A DNA stretch of 64,000 nucleotides from Lacinutrix neustonica (GCF_026625145.1 NZ_CP113088.1:3327501-3391500); one strand, 5' to 3'; positions 10,148 through 20,652 are shown, counted from the stretch's first letter. Made by a program: numbers and translations. The notes: generated by a model not told the origin, from the sequence alone.

Positions 10148-10556
10148 ATGATACAACGCATACAATCTATCTATTTACTCTTAGCGGCAGGCGTTTACGG
10201 AGGACTGATATTTGTATTTCCATTATGGATTACTGAAAACTCTAAAGTATTTGCACAAAATGAACTCGTTTATTTTGGCTTATTTTTAGCTTCTGCAGCA
10301 CTGTCGTTGTTATCTATTTTTATGTTTAAAAACAGGAAGTCACAATTTGTTTTGGGGCGACTTAACATCATATTAAACTTTATTTTACTAGGATTACTTG
10401 TATATCAATCTCTAAAGGTATCTCGGAGAAATTAATTTTTCTGAGAAAGGTATTGGGGTTTTTCTTCCTATTGTGTCTATCGTGTTATTAGTTTTAGCTA
10501 ATAAGGCCATCAAAAAGGATGAAGATCTTGTAAAATCTGTAGATCGATTACGATAA
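10148..10556 (+). CDS. DUF4293 membrane protein (frame-broken)
   Basis: A small four-helix integral membrane protein of the Bacteroidota-specific DUF4293 family, starting with the family motif MIQRIQSIYLL. The frame breaks at 10421-10426 (TCTCGG for TCTGG). Repair joins VYQSLKVSGEINFSEKGIGVF to the last membrane segment and the RL(R) tail. The repaired length is 135 residues, usual for the family. It is transcribed divergently from rho; the family is commonly found next to rho. Function unknown. Confidence 0.85.
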
Positions 10557-10585
10557 ACCTAACATCTTAGTAGTATTAGTGCGTG

Positions 10586-10617
10586 AGCCCAAGATGAAGA
10601 TCTTGGGCTTTTTTTTT
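10586..10617 (+). terminator. Terminator between convergent genes
   Basis: Arms AGCCCAAGAT / ATCTTGGGCT around GAAG, followed by nine Ts. It lies at the end of the DUF4293 gene and abuts the stop of the convergent phosphoesterase gene. Confidence 0.85.
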
Positions 10618-11112
10618 AATACCGTCTTGGAAATTCGATAACTTCTAGATTGTCGATAGTTTTACCGTCAATAGTGAACCGAAGCATCGTTCTTACTTTG
10701 TGAAACCCATGAGTGCCTGCAGCACCCGGATTCATGTGGATAAGATTTAATTTTTTGTCCGGCATGACTTTTAGAATGTGAGAATGACCGCAAATAAAAA
10801 GACGCGGGGGATTCCTATAAATGGCTTCACGAACTCGTGGACTATATTTATTGGGATAGCCACCAATATGCGTGATCCACACATCGACGCCTTCACACAT
10901 AAAACGATTGTGTTCGGAAACTCTAACCGTGCTTTAGCATCGTCAATATTGCCATAAACGCCTTTTAGAGGCTTTAGGTTTTTAATAGCATCTGTTACTT
11001 TTAAATCTCCAATGTCTCCCGCATGCCATACTTCGTCTGCCAACCTTACGTATTTTAATATGTCTTCGTCTATAAAACTATGTGTATCTGAGAGCAGGAG
11101 TATTTTTTTCAT
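10616..11112 (-). CDS. YfcE/MJ0936-type metallophosphoesterase (frame-broken)
   Basis: Calcineurin-like phosphodiesterase of the YfcE family, about 165 residues after repair. Metal-binding motifs are visible: LLSDTHSF (D, H), WHAGDIGD, GNIDD (GNxD), then THIGGYP and CGHSHIL. The frame breaks at 10914-10917 (TCGG); repair gives RLEFPEHNRFMCEGVDVWITH. The family hydrolyses small phosphodiesters; the substrate here cannot be read from sequence. Its neighbours give no pathway clue. Confidence 0.85.
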
Positions 11113-11339
11113 TGAATTTCTTTAAATTTATTCCCTTGAAAAAGGGAATCTATAGTGTTCATGACTTCCGTGAAGGCGAAAATCTTTTTCTACTGTTAGT
11201 ATTCTTTATGACTTCCGCAAAAGTGGTAATCTCATTTGTATTAGTCTTTAAAAAGCGTCTTTTATTAATAGTAATTTAGGATTTCTTTAGGAAGAAAAAC
11301 ATTTATCTTTGTCAATCTTAAAACAAAAATACCACATTA

Positions 11340-12083
11340 TTGCGCTATTTTATAGAATTATCTTACAATGGAAAGGCATACCACGGCTGGCAAATTCAGC
11401 CCAACGCATTGTCTGTACAAGAAGTTTTAGAAAAAGCGTTGTCTACGTTGCTTAAAGAGAAAATTTCAACAATGGGTGCAGGACGAACGGATGCTGGGGT
11501 GCATGCCACGCAAATGTTTGCTCATTTTGATACACTTGCCGATTTTGAAGTCCAAACCCTTATTTTTAAACTCAATTCTTTTTTGCCTAGTGATATCGCA
11601 ATTAAAGACCTCTTTAAAGTAAAACAAGACGCACATGCGAGATTTGATGCTTTAAGTAGAATGTATTTATATAGAATTTCGGTAGAGAAAAATCCATTTA
11701 ATACAGATCAAGCGTTTTATTTAAAACACAAAATTGATATTGACAAATTAAAGGAGGCGACCGATATTCTATTGACGTATAAAGATTTTCAATGCTTTTC
11801 TAAAACTAATACAGATGTAAAAACGTATAATTGTATTATTATGAAAGCCGAATGGGTAATCGCTGGAGGTGAACTACAATTTACTATTAAAGCAGATCGC
11901 TTTCTACGCAATATGGTGCGCGCCATAGTGGGTACATTGATAAATATAGGCTTAGGAAAACTTGAAGTCGCAGCATTACATGATATTATTAAGTCTAAAG
12001 ACAGGAGTGAAGCTGGTTTTTCGGTGCCTGCACATGCCCTTTATTTAACCGAAGTGGCTTATCCACAGCGAATAAAAATTTAA
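11340..12083 (+). CDS. truA: tRNA pseudouridine(38-40) synthase
   Basis: A 247-residue TruA isomerising U38-40 in tRNA anticodon arms. It starts at TTG (MRYFIELSYNGKAYHGWQIQPN). The catalytic aspartate is in GAGRTDAGVHA and the C-terminal RNA-binding motif is FLRNMVRAIVGTL. The frame is intact. It lies 39 bp upstream of the ABC exporter, so they are possibly co-transcribed. Confidence 0.95.
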   Translation: MRYFIELSYNGKAYHGWQIQPNALSVQEVLEKALSTLLKEKISTMGAGRTDAGVHATQMFAHFDTLADFEVQTLIFKLNSFLPSDIAIKDLFKVKQDAHARFDALSRMYLYRISVEKNPFNTDQAFYLKHKIDIDKLKEATDILLTYKDFQCFSKTNTDVKTYNCIIMKAEWVIAGGELQFTIKADRFLRNMVRAIVGTLINIGLGKLEVAALHDIIKSKDRSEAGFSVPAHALYLTEVAYPQRIKI

Positions 12084-12122
12084 AGAATAATTAAACTTTC
12101 CTGTATTTATCGGGAATTCAAG

Positions 12123-13889
12123 ATGACTAAAAATAAAGAAAATATATTCGATTTAGACTTATTTAAACGTCTGTTTACCTATACAAAACCCTATAGAAAG
12201 GTTTTTTACGGCGTGTTAATCTCAGTAATTTTAATTGCTGGTTTAAGTATTTCTGTGCCTTATATTTTAAAAATTGCTATAGATAACAACATAAAGTTAC
12301 AAAAAGAAGACGGCTTTTTGTTTTACATTATATTGATGATTGGGATGCTGCTTTTAGAAACGGTTTTCCAATTTCTATTTACCTTTTATGCGGCATGGTT
12401 AGGGCAAAGTGTGGTTAAAGATATTCGTGTCAAGCTCTTTAATCATATGCTCAAGTTTAAGATGAAGTATTATGACACTTCCTCTGTTGGTGCGCTTATT
12501 ACGCGTGCTGTTACAGATATGGAGCGTATCGCTGATATTTTTGGCCAAGGGTTATTTATGATTGCGCGTGATACGGCTGTCATGTTAGCTATTGCAACCG
12601 TCATGCTTTTTACAAATATTAAACTCAGTTTAATTGTATTTGTAACCATGCCTATTGTATTGTATGCTACAAGGGTATTTCAGCGGTATATGAAGAAGGC
12701 TTTTGAGCAAGTGCGTGCAGAAGTTTCAAACCTTAATTCTTTTGTACAAGAACGGGTGACTGGCATGAAAATCCTTCAACTCTTTACACGTGAAGCTACC
12801 GAATATAAAAACTTTAAAGCGATAAACGAGCGCCATAAAAAAGGATGGTTAAAAACCATTTGGTACAATTCGATCTTTTTTCCTATCGCCGACTTTTTAT
12901 CTTCCATAACCTCCGGGTTAGTTGCTTATGTTGGTGGTTTAATGGTTGTTTTATACGCTACAGCAAGTGTGAGTGAATTATTTATGTTCATTATGCTTAT
13001 TCCAAAACTGTTTAGACCCTTACGTCAAATTGCAGATAAGTTTAATACGTTACAGATGGGAATGGTAGCGGCCAAGCGTGTGTTTAAAATTATTGATACG
13101 AATTCTCAAATTGATGACCTTGGAACTCTCGAGGTCTCTCAGTTTAATGGTGATATTACTTTTAAGAATGTTCGTTTTAGTTATGTCGATGATGAAGATG
13201 TGCTTAAAGATGTCTCTTTTAGTGTGAAGGCTGCACAAACAGTGGCTATTGTGGGCGCAACTGGAGCAGGGAAATCTACCATTATTAATTTGCTAAATCG
13301 TTTTTATCAAATCAATAGCGGCAGCATATGTATTGATAATATCGACATCACAACAGTGAGATTAGCATCATTACGCAACCATATTGCGGTTGTTTTACAG
13401 GATGTATTCTTGTTTGCAGATACCATTTTAAATAATATTACGCTTAATAATCCTAAAATTACTGAAGCACAAGTCATCCAAGCGGCTCAAGATATTGGTC
13501 TCCATGATTTTATTATGAGTTTACCTAATGGGTACCACTATAATGTAAAAGAACGCGGTGTGATGTTATCTTCTGGACAGCGTCAATTAATTTCTTTTTT
13601 ACGGGCTTATGTCACGAATCCTAGTATTTTAGTTTTAGATGAGGCCACGTCTTCTGTCGATTCCTATTCTGAGCAGCTCATTCAAACGGCAACCGATAAA
13701 ATTACGAAAGACAGAACGTCAATAGTTATTGCTCACAGATTGGCAACGGTTCAAAAAGCAGATCAAATTATTGTTATGGATGCCGGTGAAATTGTCGAAA
13801 TAGGGACACATGATGAATTACTTAGAAAGAAGAATGGCTATTATAGAAACTTATATGAAGTTCAGTTCTTAAAGGCTGAAGTGGCTTAG
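12123..13889 (+). CDS. ABC exporter, MsbA-like half-transporter
   Basis: A 588-residue fused exporter. The N-terminal six-helix type I exporter membrane domain covers residues ~20-310. The nucleotide-binding domain has Walker A GATGAGKST, signature LSSGQRQ, Walker B ILVLDEATSSVD and the H-loop IVIAHRLA. It is probably a homodimer in the inner membrane exporting lipids or drugs. Substrate cannot be assigned, though Bacteroidota often have several MsbA paralogues. The 3' end overlaps the convergent DUF3667 gene by 4 bp. Confidence 0.9.
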   Translation: MTKNKENIFDLDLFKRLFTYTKPYRKVFYGVLISVILIAGLSISVPYILKIAIDNNIKLQKEDGFLFYIILMIGMLLLETVFQFLFTFYAAWLGQSVVKDIRVKLFNHMLKFKMKYYDTSSVGALITRAVTDMERIADIFGQGLFMIARDTAVMLAIATVMLFTNIKLSLIVFVTMPIVLYATRVFQRYMKKAFEQVRAEVSNLNSFVQERVTGMKILQLFTREATEYKNFKAINERHKKGWLKTIWYNSIFFPIADFLSSITSGLVAYVGGLMVVLYATASVSELFMFIMLIPKLFRPLRQIADKFNTLQMGMVAAKRVFKIIDTNSQIDDLGTLEVSQFNGDITFKNVRFSYVDDEDVLKDVSFSVKAAQTVAIVGATGAGKSTIINLLNRFYQINSGSICIDNIDITTVRLASLRNHIAVVLQDVFLFADTILNNITLNNPKITEAQVIQAAQDIGLHDFIMSLPNGYHYNVKERGVMLSSGQRQLISFLRAYVTNPSILVLDEATSSVDSYSEQLIQTATDKITKDRTSIVIAHRLATVQKADQIIVMDAGEIVEIGTHDELLRKKNGYYRNLYEVQFLKAEVA

Positions 13890-14684
13890 TTTAATTTCTG
13901 ACGCGTTGTTGCAGCTTCCATAATTTCGTCCATGCCTCCAGTTATATACATCATAAAGACAACTGTAATTATTAGAAGGACCGAAAGAATCATTAACACC
14001 AACGAAAAGAGTAGGGTTTTAATAATGATGTTCTTAACGCTTAATTTAAATAGTCTTTTAAATGCGTAAGCGGCATATAAGACCTGAAGCGGAAGCATGA
14101 TGGCCGTGCTGAACACCATAAAGTTAATTCCCAAGAGCAATGCCAATATAGCCATAACAGCTGATGCTATAGACATGTGGGCGAAGAGGTACATATTGAT
14201 AACTAAATGCTCGGTAAAATTATAGTTTTTATAATTTATAAACACCAATTTAGACATTAGTGCGTAAACGGGAACAAATAACATCGCTATTAGAGATTGG
14301 TATTCTTGAACAAAAGCCATGTTGCTTTTCTGAAAATTTTCCATGCCTTGTTGCTCAAAATTTGTAAAATTTATAGCATCAGGAAAGAACTTATTCATGA
14401 CAAACATTTGCAAACCGAGATAGGGTTAAGGCTATTGCAAAATAACTTATCACGTTGACGTATTTTTTTCGAGTGCCATCAATATAACTTGTAATAACAG
14501 CTTCGGGTTTGGTAAATAAATTTAGAAAAGTTCTTAAAAATTTATTATCATAGTTTAAATAATTATAGGTGAAATCCTCAAATAGATTCCGCATGGTTAA
14601 CCTATTCTTTATCACTTTTGCTCCACAGCCGTTGCAATAATTAATTTGTTGAGGCAATAATGTTTTACAGTTTTTACAAATCAT
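13886..14684 (-). CDS. DUF3667 membrane protein (frame-broken)
   Basis: It begins with a zinc-ribbon-like pair CKNC...CNGCGAK, followed by a soluble stretch and about five membrane helices, matching the DUF3667 family of Bacteroidota. The break at 14415-14420 reads CCGAGA; removing one base joins YFAIALTLSGLQMFVMNKFFP. The repaired length is about 265 residues. Its start overlaps the cdaA stop by one base, so the two are translationally adjacent. Function unknown. Confidence 0.8.
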
Positions 14685-15475
14685 TAATCCAAGTCCTCTT
14701 TAATAATTTCAATCAATTCTGTAGAATCTTTAAAATCCACAAAGGTTCCGTTTTTAAAACACGAAATTTGTCCCGTTTCTTCACTTACAGCAATGGCAAT
14801 AGCATCGGTGCGTTCTGTGATGCCAACGGCTGCTCTGTGGCGCAAACCAAAGCGCTGTGGGATGGTTTTTTCGTTATTTACAGGTAAAATAACACGGGTC
14901 GCTTTTACAATATTGTCTGAAATAATAATGGCACCATCATGCAAGGGGCTGTTTTTAAAGAAAATACTTTCTATAATGGGTTGTGTCACCTTGATGTTCA
15001 TTTCGTCTCCCGTTTGCACTAAAAAGTCCAGATTGTTATTGCGTTCTAAGACTATTAACGCCCCTGTTTTTGTAGTAGACATTTTATTACAAGCCGCAAT
15101 GATGGTGTCAATATCCGTCAAAGATTTGGTGATGCCTTCTGTTTTTAAGAATTTTAAATGTTTAAGAAAGCCGCGTTTAGAGGCGAAATTTGTAGAACCA
15201 ATCATTAATAAAAACTTTCGCACTTCTTGCTGGAATACCACGATTAAAGCAATAAAACCAACGCTAATAAAACCACCTAAAATTTTGGTAAGCAGCACCA
15301 TTTGGAGTGCCTCAACTATTAAATAGATGAAATAAACAACAACAATACCTATAAATATGTTAATGGCTACTGTGCCACGAACAAGTCGGTACGCATAGAA
15401 CAAAAGTAAAGCGACTAAAAAGACGTCAATAAAGTCTTTTATTCCAAAATTAAATACAGTGTTAAAAATTTCCAA
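14684..15475 (-). CDS. cdaA: Diadenylate cyclase CdaA
   Basis: Makes cyclic di-AMP from two ATP. There are three N-terminal membrane helices (residues ~10-75), then a DAC/DisA_N domain with GALIVLER, DGAIIISDN (DGA motif) and LRHRAAVGITE (RHR motif). The 263-residue length is typical of CdaA. Upstream on the same strand are a lipoprotein gene and folP; the folP-cdaA neighbourhood recurs in Bacteroidota. No downstream GlmM is present here. Confidence 0.93.
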   Translation of the reverse strand: MEIFNTVFNFGIKDFIDVFLVALLLFYAYRLVRGTVAINIFIGIVVVYFIYLIVEALQMVLLTKILGGFISVGFIALIVVFQQEVRKFLLMIGSTNFASKRGFLKHLKFLKTEGITKSLTDIDTIIAACNKMSTTKTGALIVLERNNNLDFLVQTGDEMNIKVTQPIIESIFFKNSPLHDGAIIISDNIVKATRVILPVNNEKTIPQRFGLRHRAAVGITERTDAIAIAVSEETGQISCFKNGTFVDFKDSTELIEIIKEDLD

Positions 15476-15510
15476 TGGCTACGTGTTTGGGTAAATTTAG
15501 TAAAATTGAG

Positions 15511-16175
15511 TTAACTAGAAATGAATTCTATTGGACTTATTCTAAAATCAGTATTCGATAAGTGGGATAGAATGGATTTGAATGTAACATAATCTTGAAA
15601 TGATATTTGGTCGTTAAATTCTAAGAATAGAATGGGTTTTTCTTTTTCTGAACTTTTGTTTTGAAATAAGTCTTTACTTAAATCTAAGATATTAGTTTTA
15701 ATTATTTTTTCGCGGTCCGTCGTAATCTGTATTTCATCAAGTGAGGTAAACATGATATGAAAAGTGACTGTAGCGAGATCAACGGGATCATCGACATAAA
15801 ATACATCTGTAAAATCAATAAAGCCTAAGTTTTTAATGCTGGTATCATTGCAGGTAAAGTAGTTTCGTGCATTTTCATTTTTATGTAGGGTAGCATTACG
15901 CTTTTTTTTTGTAATTTTTTTATTGAAGGCACTGCCTGTCTTAAAGTTAAGCGTTTATCTACATTAAAGAGCCAATTGGTAGAAATTATCAGGTTTTTTC
16001 TATTCAATTCAACACTGTCGGGTTTTGTTTCATCATAAAAAATATAAGCAGGAGATATGTCTTGAACCGTTGTTATTTTTGCATTTTGTATTTCGGGTAA
16101 TTGTACGGCTTTTTCATTGCCACAGGAGAACAGGCATAGCATCGGCAATAGGTAAAATAATCTCATATTAGGCAT
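15511..16175 (-). CDS. Lipoprotein of unknown function between folP and cdaA (frame-broken)
   Basis: Lipoprotein signal with lipobox LFSCGNEK; the start is 16175 or 16166 (MRLFYLLPMLCLFSC). The frame is lost in a run of nine As on the coding strand (plus 15902-15910). One more A joins KKLQKKKRNATLHKNENARN to a downstream frame continuing to 15511 (MFTSLDEIQITTDREK, ending ISPIEFISS). About 220 residues after repair. The break is homopolymeric, not of the CCWGA type. Its 5' end overlaps the folP 3' end by 8 bp, so it is co-transcribed with folP and probably with cdaA. Confidence 0.7.
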
Positions 16176-16991
16176 GTAGTTGTTTGTATAGTTTAACGCA
16201 TTCTACAGCTTCTTTTACATCATGAACCCGCAAAATCGTGGCGCCTTTTTCTAAGGCTACCATGTTTAACGCTGTGGTGCCGTTAAGTGCTTCATCTGGA
16301 GTAGTTTGTAGTGTTTTATAAATCATAGATTTTCTTGAAAGGCCTGCTAGTACAGGTAATCCAATAATTTTGAAGCTTTCTAAGCTATTGAGTAATTCAA
16401 AATTCTGTTCACGTGTTTTAGCAAACCCAAAACCAGGATCAATAATAAGATCTGTAATCCCTAACGCTCGGCTAGTGCTATTTTTTCAGAAAAATAAAAG
16501 AGCGTTTCTTTTAAAAGCGCCTTGTAGTGGGTGTGTTGTTGCATGGTTTGTGGCGTACCTTTCATATGCATCATAATATAAGGAACGTTTAGGTGAGCAA
16601 CGGTTTGCATCATTTTATCATCTAATTGCCCTGCAGAAATATCATTTACCATGGCAGCCCCATGTTCAATGGCTTGTTTTGCCACTTCCGCACGAAAAGT
16701 ATCTATAGAAATAATACTATTGGGGAACTGTTTTACTAATAAATCAATAATAGGAAGGACGCGTTTTAGCTCTTCTTCTTGAGAGACATCCTCAGCCTTT
16801 GGCTTTGAACTGTAGGCACCAATATCTATAAATGTGGCGCCAGCTGTAAGCATTTTTTCTACTTGATTTAAAATAACAGCGGTGTCTTTGTAGAGGCCAC
16901 CGTCATAAAAAGAATGCGGAGTGATGTTTAAAATGCCCATTACTTTTGGAGACGTCAAATCAATAAGTGATCCGTTACAATTAATAGTCAT
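16168..16991 (-). CDS. folP: Dihydropteroate synthase (frame-broken)
   Basis: Condenses p-aminobenzoate with dihydropterin pyrophosphate in folate synthesis. Motifs: MGILNITPHSFYDGG (pterin-binding loop), TFIDIGAYSSKP, SIISIDTFRAEVA, MVNDISAG, then IIDPGFGFAKT and the C-terminal GLSRKS. The break at 16468-16471 (plus CTCGGC) is a one-base loss; repair gives EKIALARALGITDLIIDPGF. The Arg here needs AGA or CGA, which limits the missing base to A or C. First gene of the folP-lipoprotein-cdaA-DUF3667 series. Confidence 0.93.
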
Positions 16992-17096
16992 AGATAGCGC
17001 TGTGTTTGCTGTTTGTCAAGCATTTGTAAAGTATAAACGCGAAACCTTGAATTTTAAACAATTTTATGCGAAATTTACACAAAATTCATTCAATTT

Positions 17097-17648
17097 ATGC
17101 AAGATACTTCAAAACAATATGATGCCGTAATAGAAACGTGTCGTAGTTTGTTTATTAATAAAATGAGCGATTATGGAAGTGCTTGGCGCATTTTAAGATT
17201 GCCATCGCTTACCGATCAGATTTTTATTAAAGCGCAACGCATTAGGAGTTTACAACAAACTGACGTTAGAAAAATTGATGAAGGCATTCAGAGTGAGTTT
17301 ATTGGGATTATCAACTATTGTATTATGGCACTTATCCAATTAGAGTTAGGCGTGGTGGAACAGCCCGATTTGTCTACAGATAAGGCAACGGCGCTTTACG
17401 ATGAAAAAGTGAGTACTACTAAAAAATTAATGCAAGACAAAAATCATGACTACGGGGAAGCCTGGAGAGAGATGCGTGTAAGCTCGCTAACAGATTTAAT
17501 CTTACAGAAACTACTTCGCGTGAAGCAAATTGAGGATAATTCGGGTAAAACGCTTGTAAGTGAAGGCATTGCGGCTAATTATCAAGACATGATTAATTAT
17601 GCCATTTTTGCCATGATTCATCCGGCTAGTTCAAATTCCAAACAATAA
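17097..17648 (+). CDS. DUF1599 protein (nucleotide-modification-associated domain 1)
   Basis: A 183-residue protein with two internal copies of the DUF1599 unit: MSDYGSAWRILRLPSLTDQIFIKAQRIRSL at residues ~22-51 and DYGEAWREMRVSSLTDLILQKLLRVKQIE at ~117-145. The family is linked to nucleotide metabolism or modification by comparative genomics. The activity is not established here. It is transcribed divergently from folP. Confidence 0.8.
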   Translation: MQDTSKQYDAVIETCRSLFINKMSDYGSAWRILRLPSLTDQIFIKAQRIRSLQQTDVRKIDEGIQSEFIGIINYCIMALIQLELGVVEQPDLSTDKATALYDEKVSTTKKLMQDKNHDYGEAWREMRVSSLTDLILQKLLRVKQIEDNSGKTLVSEGIAANYQDMINYAIFAMIHPASSNSKQ

Positions 17649-17649
17649 A

Positions 17650-18021
17650 TACGAAATTCTAAAGCTATTGGGAGAAGAAAAAACAAATGATCTTGAACGA
17701 CGAACTTTTGAATTCGCAAGCGACTGTAGATTGTTAGTTTAAGAATTAAAAAATACAATTTCAAATATAGAAGAGGGTAAGCAATTGGTTAGGTCTTCAG
17801 GCTCTGTTGGTGCAAGCTACATTGAAGGAAATGAAACGCTAGGTGATAAAGATTTATTGTTTAGATTGAGAATATCGAGAAAAGAAGCAAAGGAAAGTGA
17901 GTATTGGTTAAAACTTCTGAAGGAATTAAATGAAAATGAATCAGAAAGAATTTATAAGCTACTAATTGAAGCAAACGAATTAAGAAAAACACGATCATCA
18001 ATAGTAAATAAGTTAAGATAA
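17650..18021 (+). pseudogene. Four-helix-bundle (S23/IVP) protein remnant with internal stop
   Basis: Reading from about 17650 gives KYEILKLLGEEKTNDLERRTFEFASDCRLLV, then TAA at 17741-17743, then ELKNTISNIEEGKQLVRSSGSVGASYIEGNE, which is the four-helix-bundle family named after 23S rRNA intervening-sequence proteins. A single A-to-T change (AAA to TAA) explains the stop. No start codon is evident upstream because the frame runs into the DUF1599 gene. A genuine decayed copy is likelier than a sequencing indel. Translation from 17785 (MVRSSG) could give a 78-residue C-terminal fragment. Confidence 0.65.
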
Positions 18022-18104
18022 TTTGAGAAATTTTAATTAAAAACTGAGGGCTTTTTGGAATTTAGTTTTTGTGATTTAGAATTTTAAAATTTAAATAAAA
18101 TTTT

Positions 18105-19405
18105 ATGAAAGACATTATACACATTTGTAGAATACTCGTTGGAGCATTATTCATCTTTTCAGGATTAATAAAACTAAACGACCCCATAGGTTTCTCCTAT
18201 AAATTACAAGAGTATTTTAGTGCAGACGTTCTCAATTTGCCAGTTTTTGAACCCTATGCTCTAGGAATTGCTGTGTTTGTCGTGGTTTTAGAAGTTGTAC
18301 TAGGTGTTTTCTTATTAATTGGTTATAAACCAAAATTTACGGTATGGAGCTTATTAGCTATGATTGTGTTCTTTACTTTCTTAACCTTTTATGCGGCCTA
18401 TTTTGAGAAAGTTAAAGATTGTGGCTGTTTTGGAGATTTCCTAAAAATGGATCCTTGGGAAAGCTTCTCTAAAGATTTGATTCTTTTAATTTTAATACTC
18501 GTTTTAGTCTATGGTTTAAAGTATATCAAACCTATATTCGGCAAATTCCCGACAACCCTTTTGGCCTTATTAGGCTTTATTGGAAGTTTGTGGTTTGGTT
18601 ATCACGTATTAATGCATTTGCCAACTTGGGATTTTAGAGCCTATAAAGTTGGGGCAAATATAGCAGACGGTATGATCGTACCTGAGGATGCGCCAAAACC
18701 CATACAAGAATTCACATGGACTTTTAAAGTGAATGGTGAAGAAAAAGAAATAGTAACAGATGGTAGTTACCCAACGGTTGCGGGTGGGGCCTATGTAGGG
18801 GTGGAAACGAAAGTTATTAGAGCAGGCTACGATCCGCCAATAAAAGATTTCTCAATTGAAACAGAAGATGACAATCTTACCGATGCCTTTTTAGCTGAAG
18901 ACCATCTTATTATGGTCGTTTCTTACAGTTTAGAAACAGCAAATGCTGAAGGCTTTAATAACGTTAAAGATATCACAGATTTAGCCATAAAAAGAGGGTA
19001 TACCGTAATAGGTTTAACCGCGTCCGGAGCAGATGCTAAAGCAAGTACAAAACAGATTTACGATTTGAATTTCGATTTTTATCTATGCGATGAAAAAGCC
19101 TTAAAAACAGTAATTCGCTCCAATCCAGGCATCGTCAAATTGGAAAAAGGTACCGTGATCCAAAAGGTACATTTTAATGATGTGGATGATTTAGATTTGC
19201 CGAAGTCCCGCGCAAGCGAGAACCTGTTGTTGAAGAGAAAAGACTCTATCTCATTGATGGTGTTCAGTACGACAAAACGTATATAGATCAAATCGATCCA
19301 GAGAGGATTGAGTCTGTAGATATTATAAAAGATTCGTTAGCCTTAACTAAAATAGGAATTATCGATTTAGATTCTATCATTAAAATTACTTTAAAAAAGC
19401 AATAG
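18105..19405 (+). CDS. BT_3928-type DoxX/MauE-like membrane protein (frame-broken)
   Basis: The N-terminal half has four membrane helices of the DoxX/MauE type with the redox-like motif KDCGCFGDF (residues ~105-113). A periplasmic region follows, including a thioredoxin-like stretch (DEKALKTVIRSNPGIVKLEKGTVIQK). The break at 19200-19203 (CCGA) is a one-base loss; repair gives DLDLPEVPRKREPVVEEKRLYLIDGV. The tail IDPERIESVDIIKDSLAL...IIKITLKK resembles the short plug-like motif of TonB-dependent receptors. Possibly a redox/thiol membrane protein. Confidence 0.75.
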
Positions 19406-19406
19406 C

Positions 19407-20483
19407 CTGATTTCCTATTTTTTAAATAAAACCGTTTATGCATTACTCACATTATTTGGAGTAGTTACAGTCATATTCTTTTTATTTAACGTTTTACCCG
19501 GTGATCCGGCACTCATGATGTTGGGGCAAAATGAAGACAGTGAGCAGTTAGCCATAATTAAGGCAAAGTATGGCTTCGATAAACCCATTGGCACGCAGTA
19601 TTTATACTATTTAAACGATTTATCTCCCGTTTCGTTTCATGCCACTTCAAGAGACCACTATACCTTTTTGCGAGACCAGAAATATACAGCCGCAGCACTT
19701 TTTACTATAGGAGAAACCACAACCGTGGTGAAGCTTCCTTATTTGAGGGAATCCTTTACAAAACAAGGAAAAAAAGTAAGTCAGGTTTTAGGAGAAACAT
19801 TACCCAATACTTTTGTGTTGGCCATCACCGCAATACTCATAGCCTTGTTGCTAGGGATAAGTTTAGGTGTGGTCTCTGCATTAAAAAAAGACACGGTTTT
19901 AGATAAGTCTATCCGGATATTGAGTACCATAGGAATGAGTGTGCCTTCCTTTTTTAGTGCCATCTTGTTTGCCTGGTTTTTCGGGTTCGTACTCCATAAA
20001 TACACGAATTTAGAAATGACCGGTAGCCTTTATGAACTCGATGATTTCGGGGAAAAAATGAATATAAAATGGAAGAATTTAATTCTTCCAAGCATCGTTT
20101 TAGGTATCCGCCCCTTGGCAGTCGTTATTCAATTAATGCGGAATTCTTTATTAGAGGTTTTTAATCAAGATTACATTCGTACGGCTCGAGCGAAGGGCTT
20201 GTCTGAATTTCAAATCATTAAAAATCATGCACTTAAAAACGCAATGAATCCTGTGGTCACCGCAATCTCAGGTTGGTTTGCCAGTATGTTAGCTGGCGCT
20301 GTATTTGTAGAGTATATTTTTGGTTGGAATGGGCTAGGCAAGGAAATAGTGAATGCACTAAATACATTAGATTTACCCGTTATCATGGGATCTGTATTGA
20401 TTATAGCAGTACTTTTCATTATAATTAATATTTTTGTAGATATTATTTATGCGTGGTTAGATCCCAAGGTAACGCTGGAATAA
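19407..20483 (+). CDS. ABC transporter permease, DppB/OppB type
   Basis: Inner-membrane permease of a peptide/nickel-type importer. Family motifs are the N-terminal LLTLFGVVTVIFFLFNVLPGDPA, LGISLGVVSAL and the EAA loop RTARAKGLSEFQIIKNHALKNA, with a C-terminal helix ending WLDPKVTLE. The coding frame is open from 19407 (LISYFLNKTVYALL), but no ATG/GTG/TTG is seen before 19515, so the start may be CTG or ATT, or the first codon is misread. It begins 2 bp after the preceding stop. No partner permease or ATPase is adjacent. Confidence 0.85.
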   Translation: MISYFLNKTVYALLTLFGVVTVIFFLFNVLPGDPALMMLGQNEDSEQLAIIKAKYGFDKPIGTQYLYYLNDLSPVSFHATSRDHYTFLRDQKYTAAALFTIGETTTVVKLPYLRESFTKQGKKVSQVLGETLPNTFVLAITAILIALLLGISLGVVSALKKDTVLDKSIRILSTIGMSVPSFFSAILFAWFFGFVLHKYTNLEMTGSLYELDDFGEKMNIKWKNLILPSIVLGIRPLAVVIQLMRNSLLEVFNQDYIRTARAKGLSEFQIIKNHALKNAMNPVVTAISGWFASMLAGAVFVEYIFGWNGLGKEIVNALNTLDLPVIMGSVLIIAVLFIIINIFVDIIYAWLDPKVTLE

Positions 20484-20652
20484 ATTTCTGCTTAAACAGG
20501 AATCTCTGCACAAATAAATAGTCAGATTTTCAATAATAGTGTGGTCGAGTCAATTTTATTTTGAGTAAAAATGACTACTTTTTAAGTATTAAAATGGGAA
20601 CGTTTAAAAATAAGTATAAATTAAAAGACACCTGCTTAGGCCGGTTTTAATT

